This document shows positions 1 to 11,390 of a DNA stretch of 64,000 nt, piece after piece (position 1 is the first letter of the stretch; each line of letters opens with the position of its first letter). Under the pieces are notes generated by a model. That model did no database searches. It was not told the DNA's origin and worked only from the letters and a program-made list of their open reading frames with translations. The stretch spans positions 368,181,918 through 368,245,917 of the forward strand of contig OW240912.1 of NCBI GenBank assembly GCA_933207985.1, in the 5' to 3' direction. The position numbers were made by a program, and so were the translations under genes. Origin of the DNA: Pelobates cultripes (taxonomy: Eukaryota; Chordata; Amphibia; Anura; Pelobatidae).

Positions 1-79
1 TGCTATGTAAATAAAAGTAAATAGTTTAAAAATAAATGAAAAGAACGACTGATATATACCAACATTTTCTTTTGTCAAG

Positions 80-310
80 GTATTGGCACAGTCGATGGGA
101 CCGCAGAAAAGGAAAAAGACTTCAGAGGAAAGGCTCAAAAGCAAGTGCAGTTTAATCCAGGACAAACGACAGCAAGTTGGAGGGTACGGATTCTGACAGA
201 CGGACAATATGAACAATCAGAAACATTCCAAATTGTTCTTTCAGAGCCTGTCATGGCTGCCCTGGAGTACCCAGACGTGGCAACTGTAGAGATTGTTGAT
301 CCTGGAGACG
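80..310 (+). CDS. FREM2: FREM2 exon: C-terminal part of a Calx-beta module
   Basis: The 231 bp exon is read after a pyrimidine-rich acceptor (AG at 78-79) and ends at a GT donor (311-312). It reads [13 protein letters not shown], then [20 protein letters not shown], then [12 protein letters not shown] and ends VEIVDPGD. The pattern of FxPGxxxxxWxVxIxxDxxxExSExFxxxLS is the second half of a Calx-beta fold. FRAS1/FREM proteins carry five such modules after their CSPG repeats. They are secreted or membrane-anchored basement membrane proteins that form a complex with FRAS1 and FREM1 at the epidermal-dermal junction. Both boundaries are phase 1, and the reading frame joins exactly to the exon at 7480. 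FREM2 rather than FREM3 is my best reading from memory of the family; membership of the family is firm. Confidence 0.85.
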
Positions 311-801
311 GTAAAATAATCTTCTTGATTTTTTTTTTCTCGTTTTCATAAACTATATTTTATTACACGTTGTAGTGCTCATGTATAGTTTATATTTTTA
401 TTACATGTCCTAAACGTCAAATGGCTAATGTAAGTATTTTATTAGTAATACTTGTCCTGGACATACATTATTGTCTAAAAATGCACCAAATATGGGTTAA
501 CATAATGATCTTTCCCGTGAAATCCACAAATTTCAGTCAGAAATAGCCACAAAAACAAAGCTTACTTAAATAGCTTTTCTAATTTGGACATTTTTGCCCA
601 AAGTTTGAAGTTCATTTTGAATTTCCAACAACAATTCACTTTGAAATTCCTTCTGGACAAGGGTTTATGAGAAGACATTAGGTCTCATAGACCAGCATGA
701 AAGGTTCCTGCATTACAAAGGTTCTGCCTGGTGGCATTTTGGGTCTGACTGAAGCTGCAGTTGTGTAGCTTTTAATTTTTATATATTTTTTGCATTGTTG
801 T
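311..801. other. Intron 1, unique-looking AT-rich sequence
   Basis: This is the start of a 7.2 kb intron (311-7479) between the first two exons. It begins with the donor GTAAAA. I see no coding exon and no recognisable repeat before the MITE at 802. Confidence 0.6.
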
Positions 802-1344
802 TTAAAGGGACACTATAGTCGCCAAAACAACTTCAGCTTAATGAAGCAGTTATGGTGTATAGATCATACCTCTGAAGTTTCACTGATCAATTCTCTGCCA
901 TTTAGGTTAAATTACATTTGTTTCTGTCCATGCAGACCTAGCCACAGCTCCCATGGCTGGACTCACGCAGACTGCATGAAATAAATGGTTTCATATTCAA
1001 TCAGATGTTGACTTGCTTTAGAAGTTTTAATCTCCTGCTCTGTTGAATTTTAATCAACACAGGAGGCTCCTGTGAGATCTAGCAAGCTATTAACAGAGCA
1101 AGAGATAAGACATTCTAACTTCAACAGACTGTGAAATAAAGGAAATTTAAACATAAGAGCTCACTTTACAGGAAGTATCTAGAACAGCTGTGCACATTAG
1201 TTGAAGGGAGGTGTGACTAGAGCTGCATAAGCAAAGTGGTTTGACTCTCTAATTGGAGAGAATTTTGCAGTAACACTACAGGGGCATAATCTATACACCA
1301 AAACCACTTAATTAAGCTAAAGTTATTTTGATGACTATTGTGTC
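802..1344. mobile_element. TTAA-type inverted-repeat MITE (CACTATAG family)
   Basis: The left end is TTAA followed by AGGGACACTATAGTC and a stretch containing CAAAACAACTTCAGCTTAAT. The right end (about 1270-1344) is the reverse complement of the first 70 bases with modest divergence, including TGTATAGAT and ACTATTGTGTC. That makes a roughly 540 bp element with terminal inverted repeats of about 70 bp and no coding capacity. The right-hand TTAA is not visible, so that end has mutated. Related ends occur at 7827, 22407, 36793, 39953, 45210 and 48503. TTAA targets with ends like this suit the piggyBac or Kolobok/T2 groups; which one is not decided here. Confidence 0.8.
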
Positions 1345-2281
1345 ATGGTGCCTACAATATGCCTACAGTTCCTGGGTTCCTATAATGGGATTATTTATGG
1401 TCTCCTAAAACAATAATTGCTAATTATTTATCTGAAGATATTTATGAACAACATTTTTCTTATTAGGTTCAGGCTAGCTGTGCTAGAGAAATGAGAAATG
1501 AGAAATGTAGTTCACAAACATTAACATTGCCATAGTTGGTCATCAATGCCTCCAGTATTGCAGGACTTACTAATGGAAAACCACTGCTGGGAAATGCTGC
1601 AATTGTATTGAATATTCTCCACTGTGCACAATTGTGCATGTGACCTCGATTTAATTCTTTTGGAGAAGCTTTTCACTGGAATCTTCTATACAACCTTAGC
1701 AGGTGACATTGTTAAAGAATTAGATTAAAACTTTGTTAGCATGTCCTCTCATATAAATTCACATAGTAAAGCTGGCGTAAGTGTCCCTTTAAATAAAAGT
1801 ATAGTATGCTCAGGCACAGTTTCTGGTTCACTAAACCATGCTTGTTTGGTCTTGCCGCTAATAGCAGATTCTTACCAACCGCGAGGCAGTAACACTGCAC
1901 TGAACATTAAATACAACCCCTGAGTCTTGGGGAAAGGAGGGGGCTTCTTTAGCTGCCGTGAGAAAATTACAGTGTTAAATTACAAAGATCATATAGCATC
2001 TCAAAGGGGAAAAAAATGAAAGAATGAACTGCCATTTAATGGAAGTTATTGAAGAAATGGTTGGTTGTACGAGGGGATTCATTTAAAAAGCTTAGAAGTG
2101 AAGAAGTGATACAAAGATTACTAAATGTAACTTGGAAGAGACAACTGATAAGGGAGGCATGTGCTGGCAAGAAGCCCACACAACATCTGGTTTTTATTCC
2201 TGTACCTTGTTTCACAGATGAAAGCTAAGTGTCTTAGTTTTAAGATTGTGGGATTCAAAATTGTAGGAGAAATTCTGAGAT
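1345..2281. other. Intron 1, nothing recognised
   Basis: AT-rich intron with no coding exon and no repeat that I recognise. Short open frames here lack similarity to any known protein and have no splice-site support. Confidence 0.5.
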
Positions 2282-2590
2282 GTATGTACATATACACTGC
2301 CACACACTGATACAGACACTGACACACATGCAAATCCACAGATACCCACAAAGCAATACACAAGCATATACACAGGCAACCAGATACAAACACCAACACA
2401 CATGTAGATACACAGATACACTGACACACATGTAGATACACAGACACTCAGATACACACATACTGACACACATGCAGATACAGACACACAGATACACACA
2501 CTAACATACATGCAGATACACGGACACACACTGACACACATGCAGCTATACAGACAGAAACACTGACATACATACTGACACATGCTGGCC
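2282..2590. repeat. CA-rich minisatellite
   Basis: Degenerate tandem array of units such as ACACTGACACACATGCAGAT and ACACACAGATACAC over about 300 bp. Open frames across it on the minus strand give Cys/Val/Ser-rich peptides that are simple translations of the repeat and not genes. Confidence 0.85.
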
Positions 2591-3001
2591 AAAATTTAAA
2601 ATTCTTTATCTACTATCCATTTTCCTACCCTTTGGTTCCAGAAGGGTGACTTCTGCTGGCTAAGGCTTTTGGGTGTCAGTGCTGCCTCTCCTACTTTGTG
2701 TCCCCCTCTTCTACCACCCATGTTGCTCAGTCTCTGTTATCTGTGAAGAAGTGACAGTCTTTCACTTCCTCCCAGTGCTGTGATATTACAGGGGGCCCCT
2801 GGTGACACATGTCCATCAGGTGGCTGTAAGTGCATGAAGCAGATGATGGGACCCCTCAGCGTGTGGACTCTTGTGGGGTCGAACTGGCTGCACCAGAGGT
2901 AGTTCTGTCACTGTTTTGCATGTTCAATGGTCTCTAAGTTTCCAAAAATGGTTGGTATTTTGACCAATCCACATATGGTCTGTATCACAAACTACTTTAG
3001 A

Positions 3002-3640
3002 ATATTGTTATTATTATTATTTATATAGCACCAACTTATTCAACAGTACTTTAACAACAAGTTTACAATCTGGAGGAGATGAGGTATAAAAACACAATAG
3101 AAAGCCCAGCAACCAAGTAACCAAGTGACAATGTGGGTCAGTAGCAGATTGGTAGATGATAATGAAATGTAATGTGGACTCACAAATTAAGGTGAAAAAT
3201 TCCGAGATAGGTTTAAGGATTGGCAGTTACCCTTGGGGTCCATAGGCTATTTTGAAGAGATGGTTTCAAGGGCCTGATGGGAGTAGGTAGACTGTTCCAT
3301 AGGAGTGGAGCTGCCAGTACATGTACGAGCAGCAGACAAAGGAATGTCACTGGCAGAGGAGACTGACTGAGATGGGGTGTACCTATGAATTAGTCAAGAA
3401 ATGCAGCAGTGGGTAGAGTTGTTTGACTGTAAGAGTTAATATTTGAAAGTAATCCTATAAGGTACAAGAAGTCAATGTAACAATTGACAGAGTGGTGACG
3501 TGTGAGAGTAGCGATGGGACAGAAAAATAATACATGCAGTATTTATTATGGACTGTAGAGAGGCATCATGGTTTCTGGAGTGACCAATTAGGAGAGAATT
3601 ACAGTAGTCAATGTGTGGATTTACAAGAGCATGAACAGGC
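3002..3640 (+). repeat. Interspersed repeat starting TTATTATTATTATTTATATAGC
   Basis: It opens with an ATT-rich stretch followed by TATATAGCACCAACTTATTC and runs on through about 600 bp of non-coding sequence. The same opening module occurs in reverse at 17353-17410 (GCGCTATATAAATAATAA) and as a fragment at 63838-63890 (TGTATAGCGCAAATTTG). It is therefore a dispersed family. Its exact right boundary is not clear. Confidence 0.6.
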
Positions 3641-4107
3641 TCCTTTGTAGACTTGCAGATTCATTTTGGGCCAAACTGTAATTTTCCGAATTTGCGCCGA
3701 TCAGTCCAATTCCCGAATTCCTAGCTAAGATGTACCTGAATCACGGACCACCGGAACATGCAATGCAGAGCATTGTTGTTGTGATTCTTGATTCTGCCCG
3801 TGTATTTGCTAAAACAGTAGTTGTGGAGAATTTACTAGGTAGTTGCATCTTTTAAATTAAAGTAGCCAAGATAAAAAATGTATCCAACTCAGCTACAAAT
3901 GTGCCATGGTTAGCAGGTCGGAATTCAGGTTCACATTCAGTGTGTGGTTGTGGTTCTAGATTCTTACTTGCTAAAAGGTGGCAAGTTAGTAGCATAGGAC
4001 TTAAAATTGTGTGAAGGTTGTATGTCCTGCAAACAGGATGCATGCCCAAATAATGAGCTGCCAGCAGAGTAGCCAATCAGGGCTGCCCATGACTTGAGCG
4101 CTTCCTC

Positions 4108-4622
4108 AAGGGTTACTCCAAGCACCACAATCACTTCACTGATTTGAAGTGGTCATGGTGCATGCGGTGTATATGTGCAGTGTTTAAGTTTTTAATGCTA
4201 ATGCTGCCCATGCAGAGTTTGCTACCAGAGTTGTAACTTCAACTCCAGCAGTCTCATTAGCCAGCCCCAAATGACTGTTCCAGGATTGCTAATTTCAGTT
4301 CTGTGCATATTCGGCAACTGTCATCAGCACACATAACAACCAATGACGGAGTTGCCGCCTTCATGCTGGTCAAGACCTACACTTAGCCTGTCCTCTAGGA
4401 CATCCTTCCCGCACCCAGTGAGGGGAAGTGATGTCCCCTGAAGATTGAGATGAATGGAAAACTTGGCCTCAGCACTAATTAAATCATTGTCCCTTTATTT
4501 CTTTAGTTTTTTTTTATTTTTATTTTGGAGGAGGAGGGGGAAGGAGGACCTTACGAGCAAGGGTTACTCTAACCAAAATTTTATTAATGCAGTGTTATTA
4601 AGTTGGAGTAACGCTTTGAATC
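4108..4622. mobile_element. Probable MITE with GGTTACTCCAAG ends
   Basis: AGGGTTACTCCAAGCACCAC near 4110 is matched by the reverse complement of AAGTTGGAGTAACGCTTTG near 4600. A second GGGTTACTCTAACC lies at 4560. Internal AGTGGTCATGGTGC resembles the inner part of the CACTATAG MITEs. The inverted repeat is short and imperfect, so the boundaries are tentative. Confidence 0.45.
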
Positions 4623-6680
4623 TTTACCTATGGACCCAAATTCCCAATAACTTATCACAAATTCTGCACTTTGCCAGTTTTTAACACACCTCAATGCACC
4701 ATGTGACAGAGCTTCTTTTTTGAATTATCAGAAGGTCTCTCTGCAACTACAAACTCACATGACAAAATTGTGTGCTTTGAAAAGACTACAACAATTCCAC
4801 CCAGACAGCTTTAGTGGCATACACGTTTTAATTATTTAATTATCACTTTTCCACAATTTCCAGTTTGGAGAGTGAACCATTAGTAACAAATGTATACAGA
4901 AGATAAACAAAGTGCTACTCATTAGTTTGGTTATTCACAAACAAAGGAATGTTATGTTTTATTTACACCATAATGGCCAAATCAGGAAAGATACTTTGTC
5001 TTAAAGTTTGCCATTCTTGTGCAATTCTCTGCAAGTCTGATTTTAGTGAATAACTAAAGATGGTACATTATAAATTAAAATAAAAACTATAAGTTCTTAA
5101 CATCTTAAAAGTACTGTGTAGTCCAAGACCAGCATGGTATACACAATGAAATAGTTGTAGAGCCATTCCTCTGAGATCATTAACTAGTGGAAACATATAA
5201 GTTGAGTTTTGGTGGGAGTACATGTAGGTGAAGACTTCAATATGACAGCTATTAGGGTCAGGAAACTCCAGCTACATTCCAGGGCTGTCTGACTTGGCTT
5301 CATATTATTAATGTATTTTTGCAATCTAGATGATGTGTACAGCATCGATTTATTCTTTCATCACCTTAGCTGGGAATCTTCAAAATAAACTCTAAGACAC
5401 CTAAACTTAGCAGCCAGAAACACAGACAGGTGTATTTGGGATTTCAAAATGAAATTCCAGCGATAAATAATTGGTCACAAGTATATCATGCGGTAATGGG
5501 GGCTTCTTTACTAAATAAAGAACTGTAGTAATTAGACAAAGGAATTTTAAAAATTTGTAAATAGCCAAGCTTGGAAAGTATGAGAGAGACAATCTTTCCA
5601 TCTGAGATATTATACAAGGCAGAATCATTTTCAATTCAATACAATTTCATCATTGTTGAATAAATTCCAGTCTCTCTGCATAGGTATACTAGTATAGAGC
5701 AAGGAGAATAGTCTTCTGTCCTCCACCCGTTATTGGAACACAATACTGGTTGACCACCTCAAGCTGTAGGCTGTATTGATGATCAACATCCAACATTGCA
5801 TGTTTAATAATTTAAAGATTAACTGCTACAATAAAATCTACTAGTGAAAGGTGTTTATTTGTTTTTTTATAAGTGAGTAACTATCTGGAGAATACTTTTA
5901 TTACGTAACTTAATCTTGATGAATGTGTTATGCTTCCACTAGCAGAGATGTTAGATTGGACTTCCAGGCCATGTAGGTTTGCTGTTCTCATAATACAACT
6001 AACATTAAACAAATATTATATAGCTAGGGAATAGCAGGCTGTGAGCGACCAATCCTAACCTTTAGTTTTTTGAGTCCATAGAGACAACTCTGAGGAGATA
6101 CTTGTAATGACTGGGTAAAACATACCCAATAAATTGTACTGTGAATTGAGAAGGTCACCTACCAAATGTCCATCACAAAACCTTTCTGTTCAGAGGCATC
6201 GAATTAGAGACACCACTCATTTTCAATAATTCATAAACTCTACTGTGGCACCAATGAACCCAAGATGGCAATCTCTTCAGTATCAGATGGGGGTGGCTGC
6301 TGACTTTAATAGGAATCAGATACAGGAGATAGTATTTCAGTCACACCATGTAGCATTTGTCAAACATCTAGGCCTGGCCAAGTAGACCAGTTAATCACCA
6401 TTATGTCTGCCAGTAAGAAGCACTATATTACTACATGCTGTTTTGATGTTTATTAATACTTATCTTGCATTTTTCTTAATATCTTATATTAGTCAAAGGA
6501 TGCTTATTAAATATCATGATTTCCTAACTAGTTAGAAATATAATGAATGGCGCCAGATTAGCGCTAGCTCATTTATTTTCTCAGTTACGTGATATCCTGC
6601 TTTTCTTATAGCGATTTAGTCCCTGGTATATGCTCATGTTTTAAATTCTTGCTTGAATAGTTATTCCCTTCAAAGTTTAC
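4623..6680. other. Intron 1, nothing recognised
   Basis: About 2 kb of AT-rich intron. I see no coding exon, RNA gene or clear repeat. Open frames of 60-80 residues here are at chance level for this base composition. Confidence 0.5.
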
Positions 6681-7166
6681 TTAAAGCTCATTGAAGTGGT
6701 CCGAGTTCAGTGCCCCTGTCCGTTTAACCCTGCAATTGTAATTGTTGCTGTTATTAAGAGACTGCAACAATTACATTACAGGGTTAACTCCACCTCTAGT
6801 CTACCAGACAGCCACTAGGAGCACTTCTGGGTCATTGGTCGACTTTTGGTCGCCTAACTGATGCTGGACGTCCTCACGCTCTGCATGAGGACTTGCAGCG
6901 TTAGCTAAAAACCCTAAAGAAAGCATTGATTCAATGCTTTCCTGTGGGGTAGTCCTAATGCGAGCGCGGTTGACGACGGGTTAGGAACGGGGTCAGCGAT
7001 TAACCCGGCACTGAGGGACACTGGTGCTGGATTTAGTAAATTACAGAATGATTTTTAACCCTTCCTGCACTGCAGTGGGGGTAAAGGCGAGCGAGGGGGG
7101 GTACTCTAGGGTACTATAGTGCCATGAATACAACTTTGTATACTTAGCACTATAGTTTCACTTTAA
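6681..7166. mobile_element. TTAA-flanked MITE-like element
   Basis: TTAA at 6681 precedes AGCTCATTGAAGTGGTCCG. TTAA at 7163 follows GCACTATAGTTTCACT. The interior has the same gene-free, partly palindromic layout as the 48503-48956 element, including a CCACTAGGAGC-type segment and a mirrored mixture of GC-rich blocks. The two ends match each other only weakly, so this may be a truncated or recombined copy. Confidence 0.5.
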
Positions 7167-7479
7167 AGCTTGTTGTTATCCTATGTATCTTGATTTTTCT
7201 CTGCCCGGGTTATTCTACTACTGACACTTACTAGCCCCCACCCCCATTTTTTTTTTTTTTTTTAAACCAAAAACTTTTTTCAGTGAAAAAAAAAATCTAA
7301 AACTTGATAAAAGGATTATTATATTAAAAATAGTTTTGAGGAGGTTTTGAGTTCTCTAATTCCCAAAGAGTGCACAGAACACAAGTTGTATGTGTAGAAA
7401 GTTATATTTATTTTAAATTATTTTATGTTACTAACTATTGACTAATAATATATTAAATGTCCTATTCTTATCTCTCCAG

Positions 7480-7605
7480 AATCCACCGTGTTCATACCCA
7501 AGTCCATTTATAAAATTGAAGAAGACATTGGCGAACTAATGATTCCGGTCAGGAGAAGTGGAGATGTGGAGCAGGAGTTGATGGTTATCTGTTATACTCA
7601 CCAAG
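7480..7605 (+). CDS. FREM2: FREM2 exon: first half of a Calx-beta module
   Basis: Acceptor TCTCTCCAG (AG at 7478-7479) and donor AAG/GTAAAT (GT at 7606) bound a 126 bp, phase 1-1 exon. Joined to the previous exon it reads [20 protein letters not shown] followed by [20 protein letters not shown] and HQG. The pattern xVxFxxxxYxxxEDxGxxxIPVxRxGD is the start of a Calx-beta module, whose acidic residues bind calcium in related proteins. The frame continues directly into the exon at 9157. The open frame runs on past the donor to 7724, but that extension is intronic because the match to the family stops at HQG. Confidence 0.9.
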
Positions 7606-7826
7606 GTAAATACATTTCCCTTTTGAATGCTCGCTTTTTCTGTCTAGATTTGGAAAATGTTAGGTACGGTACAATGCTAACGTTACCACCAGTTACATTA
7701 CTGTCCATTACAGTCCTCCTATAATTCAATGTTAAGAAAGTTATATATATATTTTTTTATATTTGACACCATTATCTAAACTGTTCACCTGTAACTGGTA
7801 TACATTCTCGATATGTTACATATTAG

Positions 7827-8216
7827 TTAAAGGGACACTGTTGGCACTGTAACTGCTTTATCTCATTGAGGAGTCACCTTTTGTTCCATTCAAAATGGTT
7901 TTAATGCTAAATTAGAGTCCTATCCCCTCTGTTCAACCTGTGCTAATGAGGAAGCATTAGCCTTGGTAAAAACGGGTGATTGTGATTGGCTGAGAATGTC
8001 AGCTGACTGCTTGTATATACCTTGGTATGGCTAAAATAAAGAGTGTAATCTCTGCCTGAGTCATACCTCCAGTAGTGGATGGGCTGTGGGTGCTCAAGGT
8101 TCTTTATTCAGTGTAAAACTGCCTGAAAATGGTTTAGCATGGGATGGCATGGCCCTCTTGGCAGTATAAACAATTAAATGAGATGACATTGTTATAGTGC
8201 TACAGTGTCTCTTTAA
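7827..8216. mobile_element. Complete TTAA-flanked MITE in intron 2
   Basis: TTAA duplicates lie at 7827-7830 and 8213-8216. The element starts AGGGACACTGTTGGCAC and ends with the reverse complement of AGAGACACTGTAGCACTAT. It is about 382 bp long and has no coding frame. It makes up a quarter of the 1.55 kb intron between the second and third exons. Confidence 0.8.
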
Positions 8217-9156
8217 GATTAATGACCGCATTATCTATGTCGGTCTTGCTTTAGTTGTTCTTTCAGGTATTGGGAACAGGTGCTATTCAACTAAAGCTTT
8301 CTCAAGGAGGTTCAATGGGGTTATAGATGCACAAGCGCTAGACATAAATAGATTCAATCTAGCTCAGTTCCCCTAGGGCCGTCACATATTTAAATGTAAT
8401 TTTGTTCAATACACTCTGCACCAAGGAATGAAGATCTGTAGAGCTTTTGTTTGGTTTCTTCTGGATAAACTGTAGTACAGTCAGTTACCCATTCTCACCT
8501 GTTTCAGATTTGGACTTGGCGATAGAATGTCCATGTCCTCATTCTAAATGTTTTTCTTATAGACATACTTTGCCCATCTTGCTGAAATAGAAAAGATTTT
8601 ATCCATAATTTAATAGAGATACTGATATTAAATATTTACATTGTAGCCACTAGATTTTGTGCTCTACTCTCTGTCTACAATTACGAGCAAAAATACTCAT
8701 AAGTGAATAAAAGCCAATGTAACATGTATGCTTTCTTCTGTCCTCACTGTTTCACAGTTCCTTTCAATTCCTTTATGTTCTCCATCAACCAGCAATATTT
8801 TTACTGACCTCATATTCCATAATTCATATTCTCATTAACGCAATTAGCCGAGTGTGTCTTTCTGGCACACTCAGCTGCTCCCATCACTGGAAGAGATACC
8901 TAGAACTGGCCACTAGCTGTCCAAATGGACTGATGTTTGCAACCAAACCCAAGTACATTTTGGCATAAAAAATCATCAATATTGGATGCTTAAACTCAAG
9001 TCATATATTGTGACCAAGATGGTTAAAAGTGAAACATCGCATTTAGACTAAAAATACACAGTTTGTAATGATGTATATTGATGTTCAATGCCTCCAAGCC
9101 ATATCAAAATCTGACAGATTAAAATGTTTTATACATTCCTATTCTCTGTTTTACAG
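8217..9156. other. Rest of intron 2, nothing recognised
   Basis: AT-rich intron ending in a good pyrimidine tract and acceptor (CTGTTTTACAG). No other feature is recognised. Confidence 0.6.
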
Positions 9157-9408
9157 GTACTGCTTCTGGAACTGTCCCAACATCCGTTTTATCCTACTCT
9201 GATTACATATCGAGGCCTGAGGAGCACAACAGCGTTTTGAGATTTGATAAAGGCGAGAAGGAGAAATTGTGCCGTGTGGTTATTATTGATGATTCACTTT
9301 ACGAGGAGGCAGAATTCTTCAATGTTTCTTTGAGTATGCCAATGGGTGGAAGGATTGGTGCTGAGTTCCCTTCAACTCAGATCATTATTTTACCAGACAA
9401 AGATGACG
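9157..9408 (+). CDS. FREM2: FREM2 exon: second half of the Calx-beta module
   Basis: Acceptor ACAG at 9153-9156 and donor ACG/GTAAGG (GT at 9409) give a 252 bp, phase 1-1 exon. It reads [20 protein letters not shown], then [20 protein letters not shown], then [20 protein letters not shown] and ends IIILPDKDD. The DDSLYEExExFxVxLxxPxGG motif is the conserved end of a Calx-beta module in FREM2-type proteins. FNVSLS contains one N-glycosylation sequon. The coding sequence begins upstream of the first Met in the open frame: the protein continues from the exon at 7480 through a codon split by the intron. Confidence 0.9.
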
Positions 9409-9826
9409 GTAAGGACAATTTAGAAAAATGACCAGCTAATATAATATTGAAACATATTCCTTTAATTTCTGAAGACTATTAGTTCCCTGGATATTGACAT
9501 TGCTCTACTAATAACACTGCATCAGAGAATGCTATATGAGCAAGTAAGTAGTGGGTGAATGTTTAAAAGTAAATGCAAAACATTTGATTTAGATGTAATC
9601 TTAGAGTAACCTTTCCTGCTTTAGGAGTGTTCCAATTAAGATGTAAGTTTATTTTATAATAGTGGTCAGTAGTTTCTGAACTGGCTGCACTGAAAACGGT
9701 GAAATACATTTAAAAACAAACACTCTACGTTACTGATTAACATAGTCGGAGATGGTTGATTTCTGGAACCTAATGGGTTTGTTTCTTGCATGTGCCAGAA
9801 AAGGGTGTCTGTTAATGGAAAATATA

Positions 9827-11388
9827 CAGGGAGTGCAGAATTATTAGGCAAGTTGTATTTTTGAGGATTAATTTTATTATTGAACAACAACCATGTTCTC
9901 AATGAACCCAAAAAACTCATTAATATCAAAGCTGAATATTTTTGGAAGTAGTTTTAGTTTGTTTTTAGTTATAGCTATGTTAGGGGGATATCTGTGTGTG
10001 CAGGTGACTATTACTGTGCATAATTATTAGGCAACTTAACAAAAAATAAATATATACCCATTTCAATTATTTATTATTACCAGTGAAACCAATATAACAT
10101 CTCAACATTCACAAATATACATTTCTGACATTCAAAAACAAAACAAAAACAAATCAGTGACCAATATAGCCACCTTTCTTTGTAAGGACACTCAAAAGCC
10201 TGCCATCCATGGATTCTGTCAGTGTTTTGATCTGTTCACCATCAACATTGCGTGCAGCAGCAACCACAGCCTCCCAGACACTGTTCAGAGAGGTGTACTG
10301 TTTTCCCTCCTTGTAAATCTCACATTTGATGATGGACCACAGGTTCTCAATGGGGTTCAGATCAGGTGAACAAGGAGGCCATGTCATTAGATTTTCTTCT
10401 TTTATACCCTTTTTTGCCAGCCACGCTGTGGAGTACTTGGACGCGTGTGATGGAGCATTGTCCTGCATGAAAATCTTGTTTTTCTTGAAGGATGCAGACT
10501 TCTTCCTGTACCACTGCTTGAAGAAGGTGTCTTCCAGGAACTGGCAGTAGGACTGGGAGTTGAGCTTGACTCCATCCTCAACCCGAAAAGGCCCCACAAG
10601 CTCATCTTTGATGATACTAGCCCAAACCAGTACTCCACCTCCACCTTGCTGGCGTCTGAGTCGGACTGGAGCTCTCTGCCCTTTACCAATCCAGCCACGG
10701 GCCCATCCATCTGGCCCATCAAGACTCACTCTCATTTCATCAGTCCATAAAACCTTAGAAAAATCAGTCTTGAGATATTTCTTGGCCCAGTCTTGACGTT
10801 TCAGCTTGTGTGTCTTGTTCAGTGGTGGTCGTCTTTCAGCCTTTCTTACCTTGGCCATGTCTCTGAGTATTGCACACCTTGTGCTTTTGGGCACTCCAGT
10901 GATGTTGCAGCTCTGAAATATGGCCAAACTGGTGGCAAGTGGCATCGTGGCAGCTGCACGCTTGACTTTTCTCAGTTCATGGGCAGTTATTTTGCGCCTT
11001 GGTTTTTCCACACGCTTCTTGCGACCCTGTTGACTATTTTCAATGAAACGCTTGATTGTTCGATGATCACGCTTCAGAAGCTTTGCAATTTTAAGAGTAC
11101 TGCATCCCTCTGCAAGATATCTCACTATTTTTGACGTTTCTGAGCCTGTCAAGTCCTTCTTTTGACCCATTTTGCCAAAGGAAAGGAAGTTGCCTAATAA
11201 TTATGCACACCTGATATAGGGTGTTGATGTCATTAGACCACACCCCTTATCATTACAGAGATGCACATCACCTAATATGCTTAATTGGTAGTAGGCTTTC
11301 AAGCCTATACAGCTTGGAGTAAGACAACATGCATAAAGAGGATGATGTGGTCAAAATACTCATTTGCCTAATAATTCTGCACTCCCTG
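9827..11388 (-). mobile_element. Complete Tc1/mariner transposon (DD37E), copy 1
   Basis: A 1,562 bp element bounded by TA dinucleotides (9825-9826 and 11389-11390), the usual Tc1/mariner target duplication. Both outer ends begin CAGGGAGTGCAGAATTATTA and stay identical for 25 bases. A second, inner copy of the motif (GCATAATTATTAGGCAACTT) lies about 190 bp in from each end: 10015-10035 on one side, about 11190-11210 on the other. That is the IR/DR layout known from Sleeping Beauty-type elements. It carries one gene on the minus strand. DD37E Tc1-like elements of vertebrates are described in the literature as the TRT group; that assignment is by the catalytic spacing and not by a search. Confidence 0.95.
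10154..11170 (-). CDS. Intact DD37E Tc1/mariner transposase, 338 aa
   Basis: A cut-and-paste transposase that binds the inner and outer end repeats and inserts at TA. Residues 5-45 form the first helix-turn-helix (LTGSETSKIVRYLAEGC and onward to IKRF). Residues 60-105 form the second (ITAHELRKVKRAAA to AILRDM). Basic residues around 108-130 (KVRKAERRPP, KLKRQDW) suit nuclear import and DNA contact. The catalytic residues are D144 (WTDE), D237 (MQDNAPSH) and E275 (NPIENLW), with 37 residues between the last two. The gene has no stop or frameshift and reaches a natural end (GGYIGH). It starts at MGQKKDLTGS, 20-odd bases inside the inner repeat. Length matches Tc1-type transposases (about 340 aa). 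It may be an active source copy. Confidence 0.92.
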   Translation of the reverse strand: MGQKKDLTGSETSKIVRYLAEGCSTLKIAKLLKRDHRTIKRFIENSQQGRKKRVEKPRRKITAHELRKVKRAAATMPLATSLAIFQSCNITGVPKSTRCAILRDMAKVRKAERRPPLNKTHKLKRQDWAKKYLKTDFSKVLWTDEMRVSLDGPDGWARGWIGKGQRAPVRLRRQQGGGGVLVWASIIKDELVGPFRVEDGVKLNSQSYCQFLEDTFFKQWYRKKSASFKKNKIFMQDNAPSHASKYSTAWLAKKGIKEENLMTWPPCSPDLNPIENLWSIIKCEIYKEGKQYTSLNSVWEAVVAAARNVDGEQIKTLTESMDGRLLSVLTKKGGYIGH

Positions 11389-11390
11389 TA

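Noticed and set aside
2121..2592. Cys/Val/Ser-rich minus-strand frames that look secreted or membrane-like
   Set aside because: They are translations of the CA minisatellite in three overlapping frames.
7606..7724. Coding extension of the second exon past 7605
   Set aside because: A good GT donor at 7606 gives a perfect phase match to the next exon, and the residues after HQG do not fit the family.
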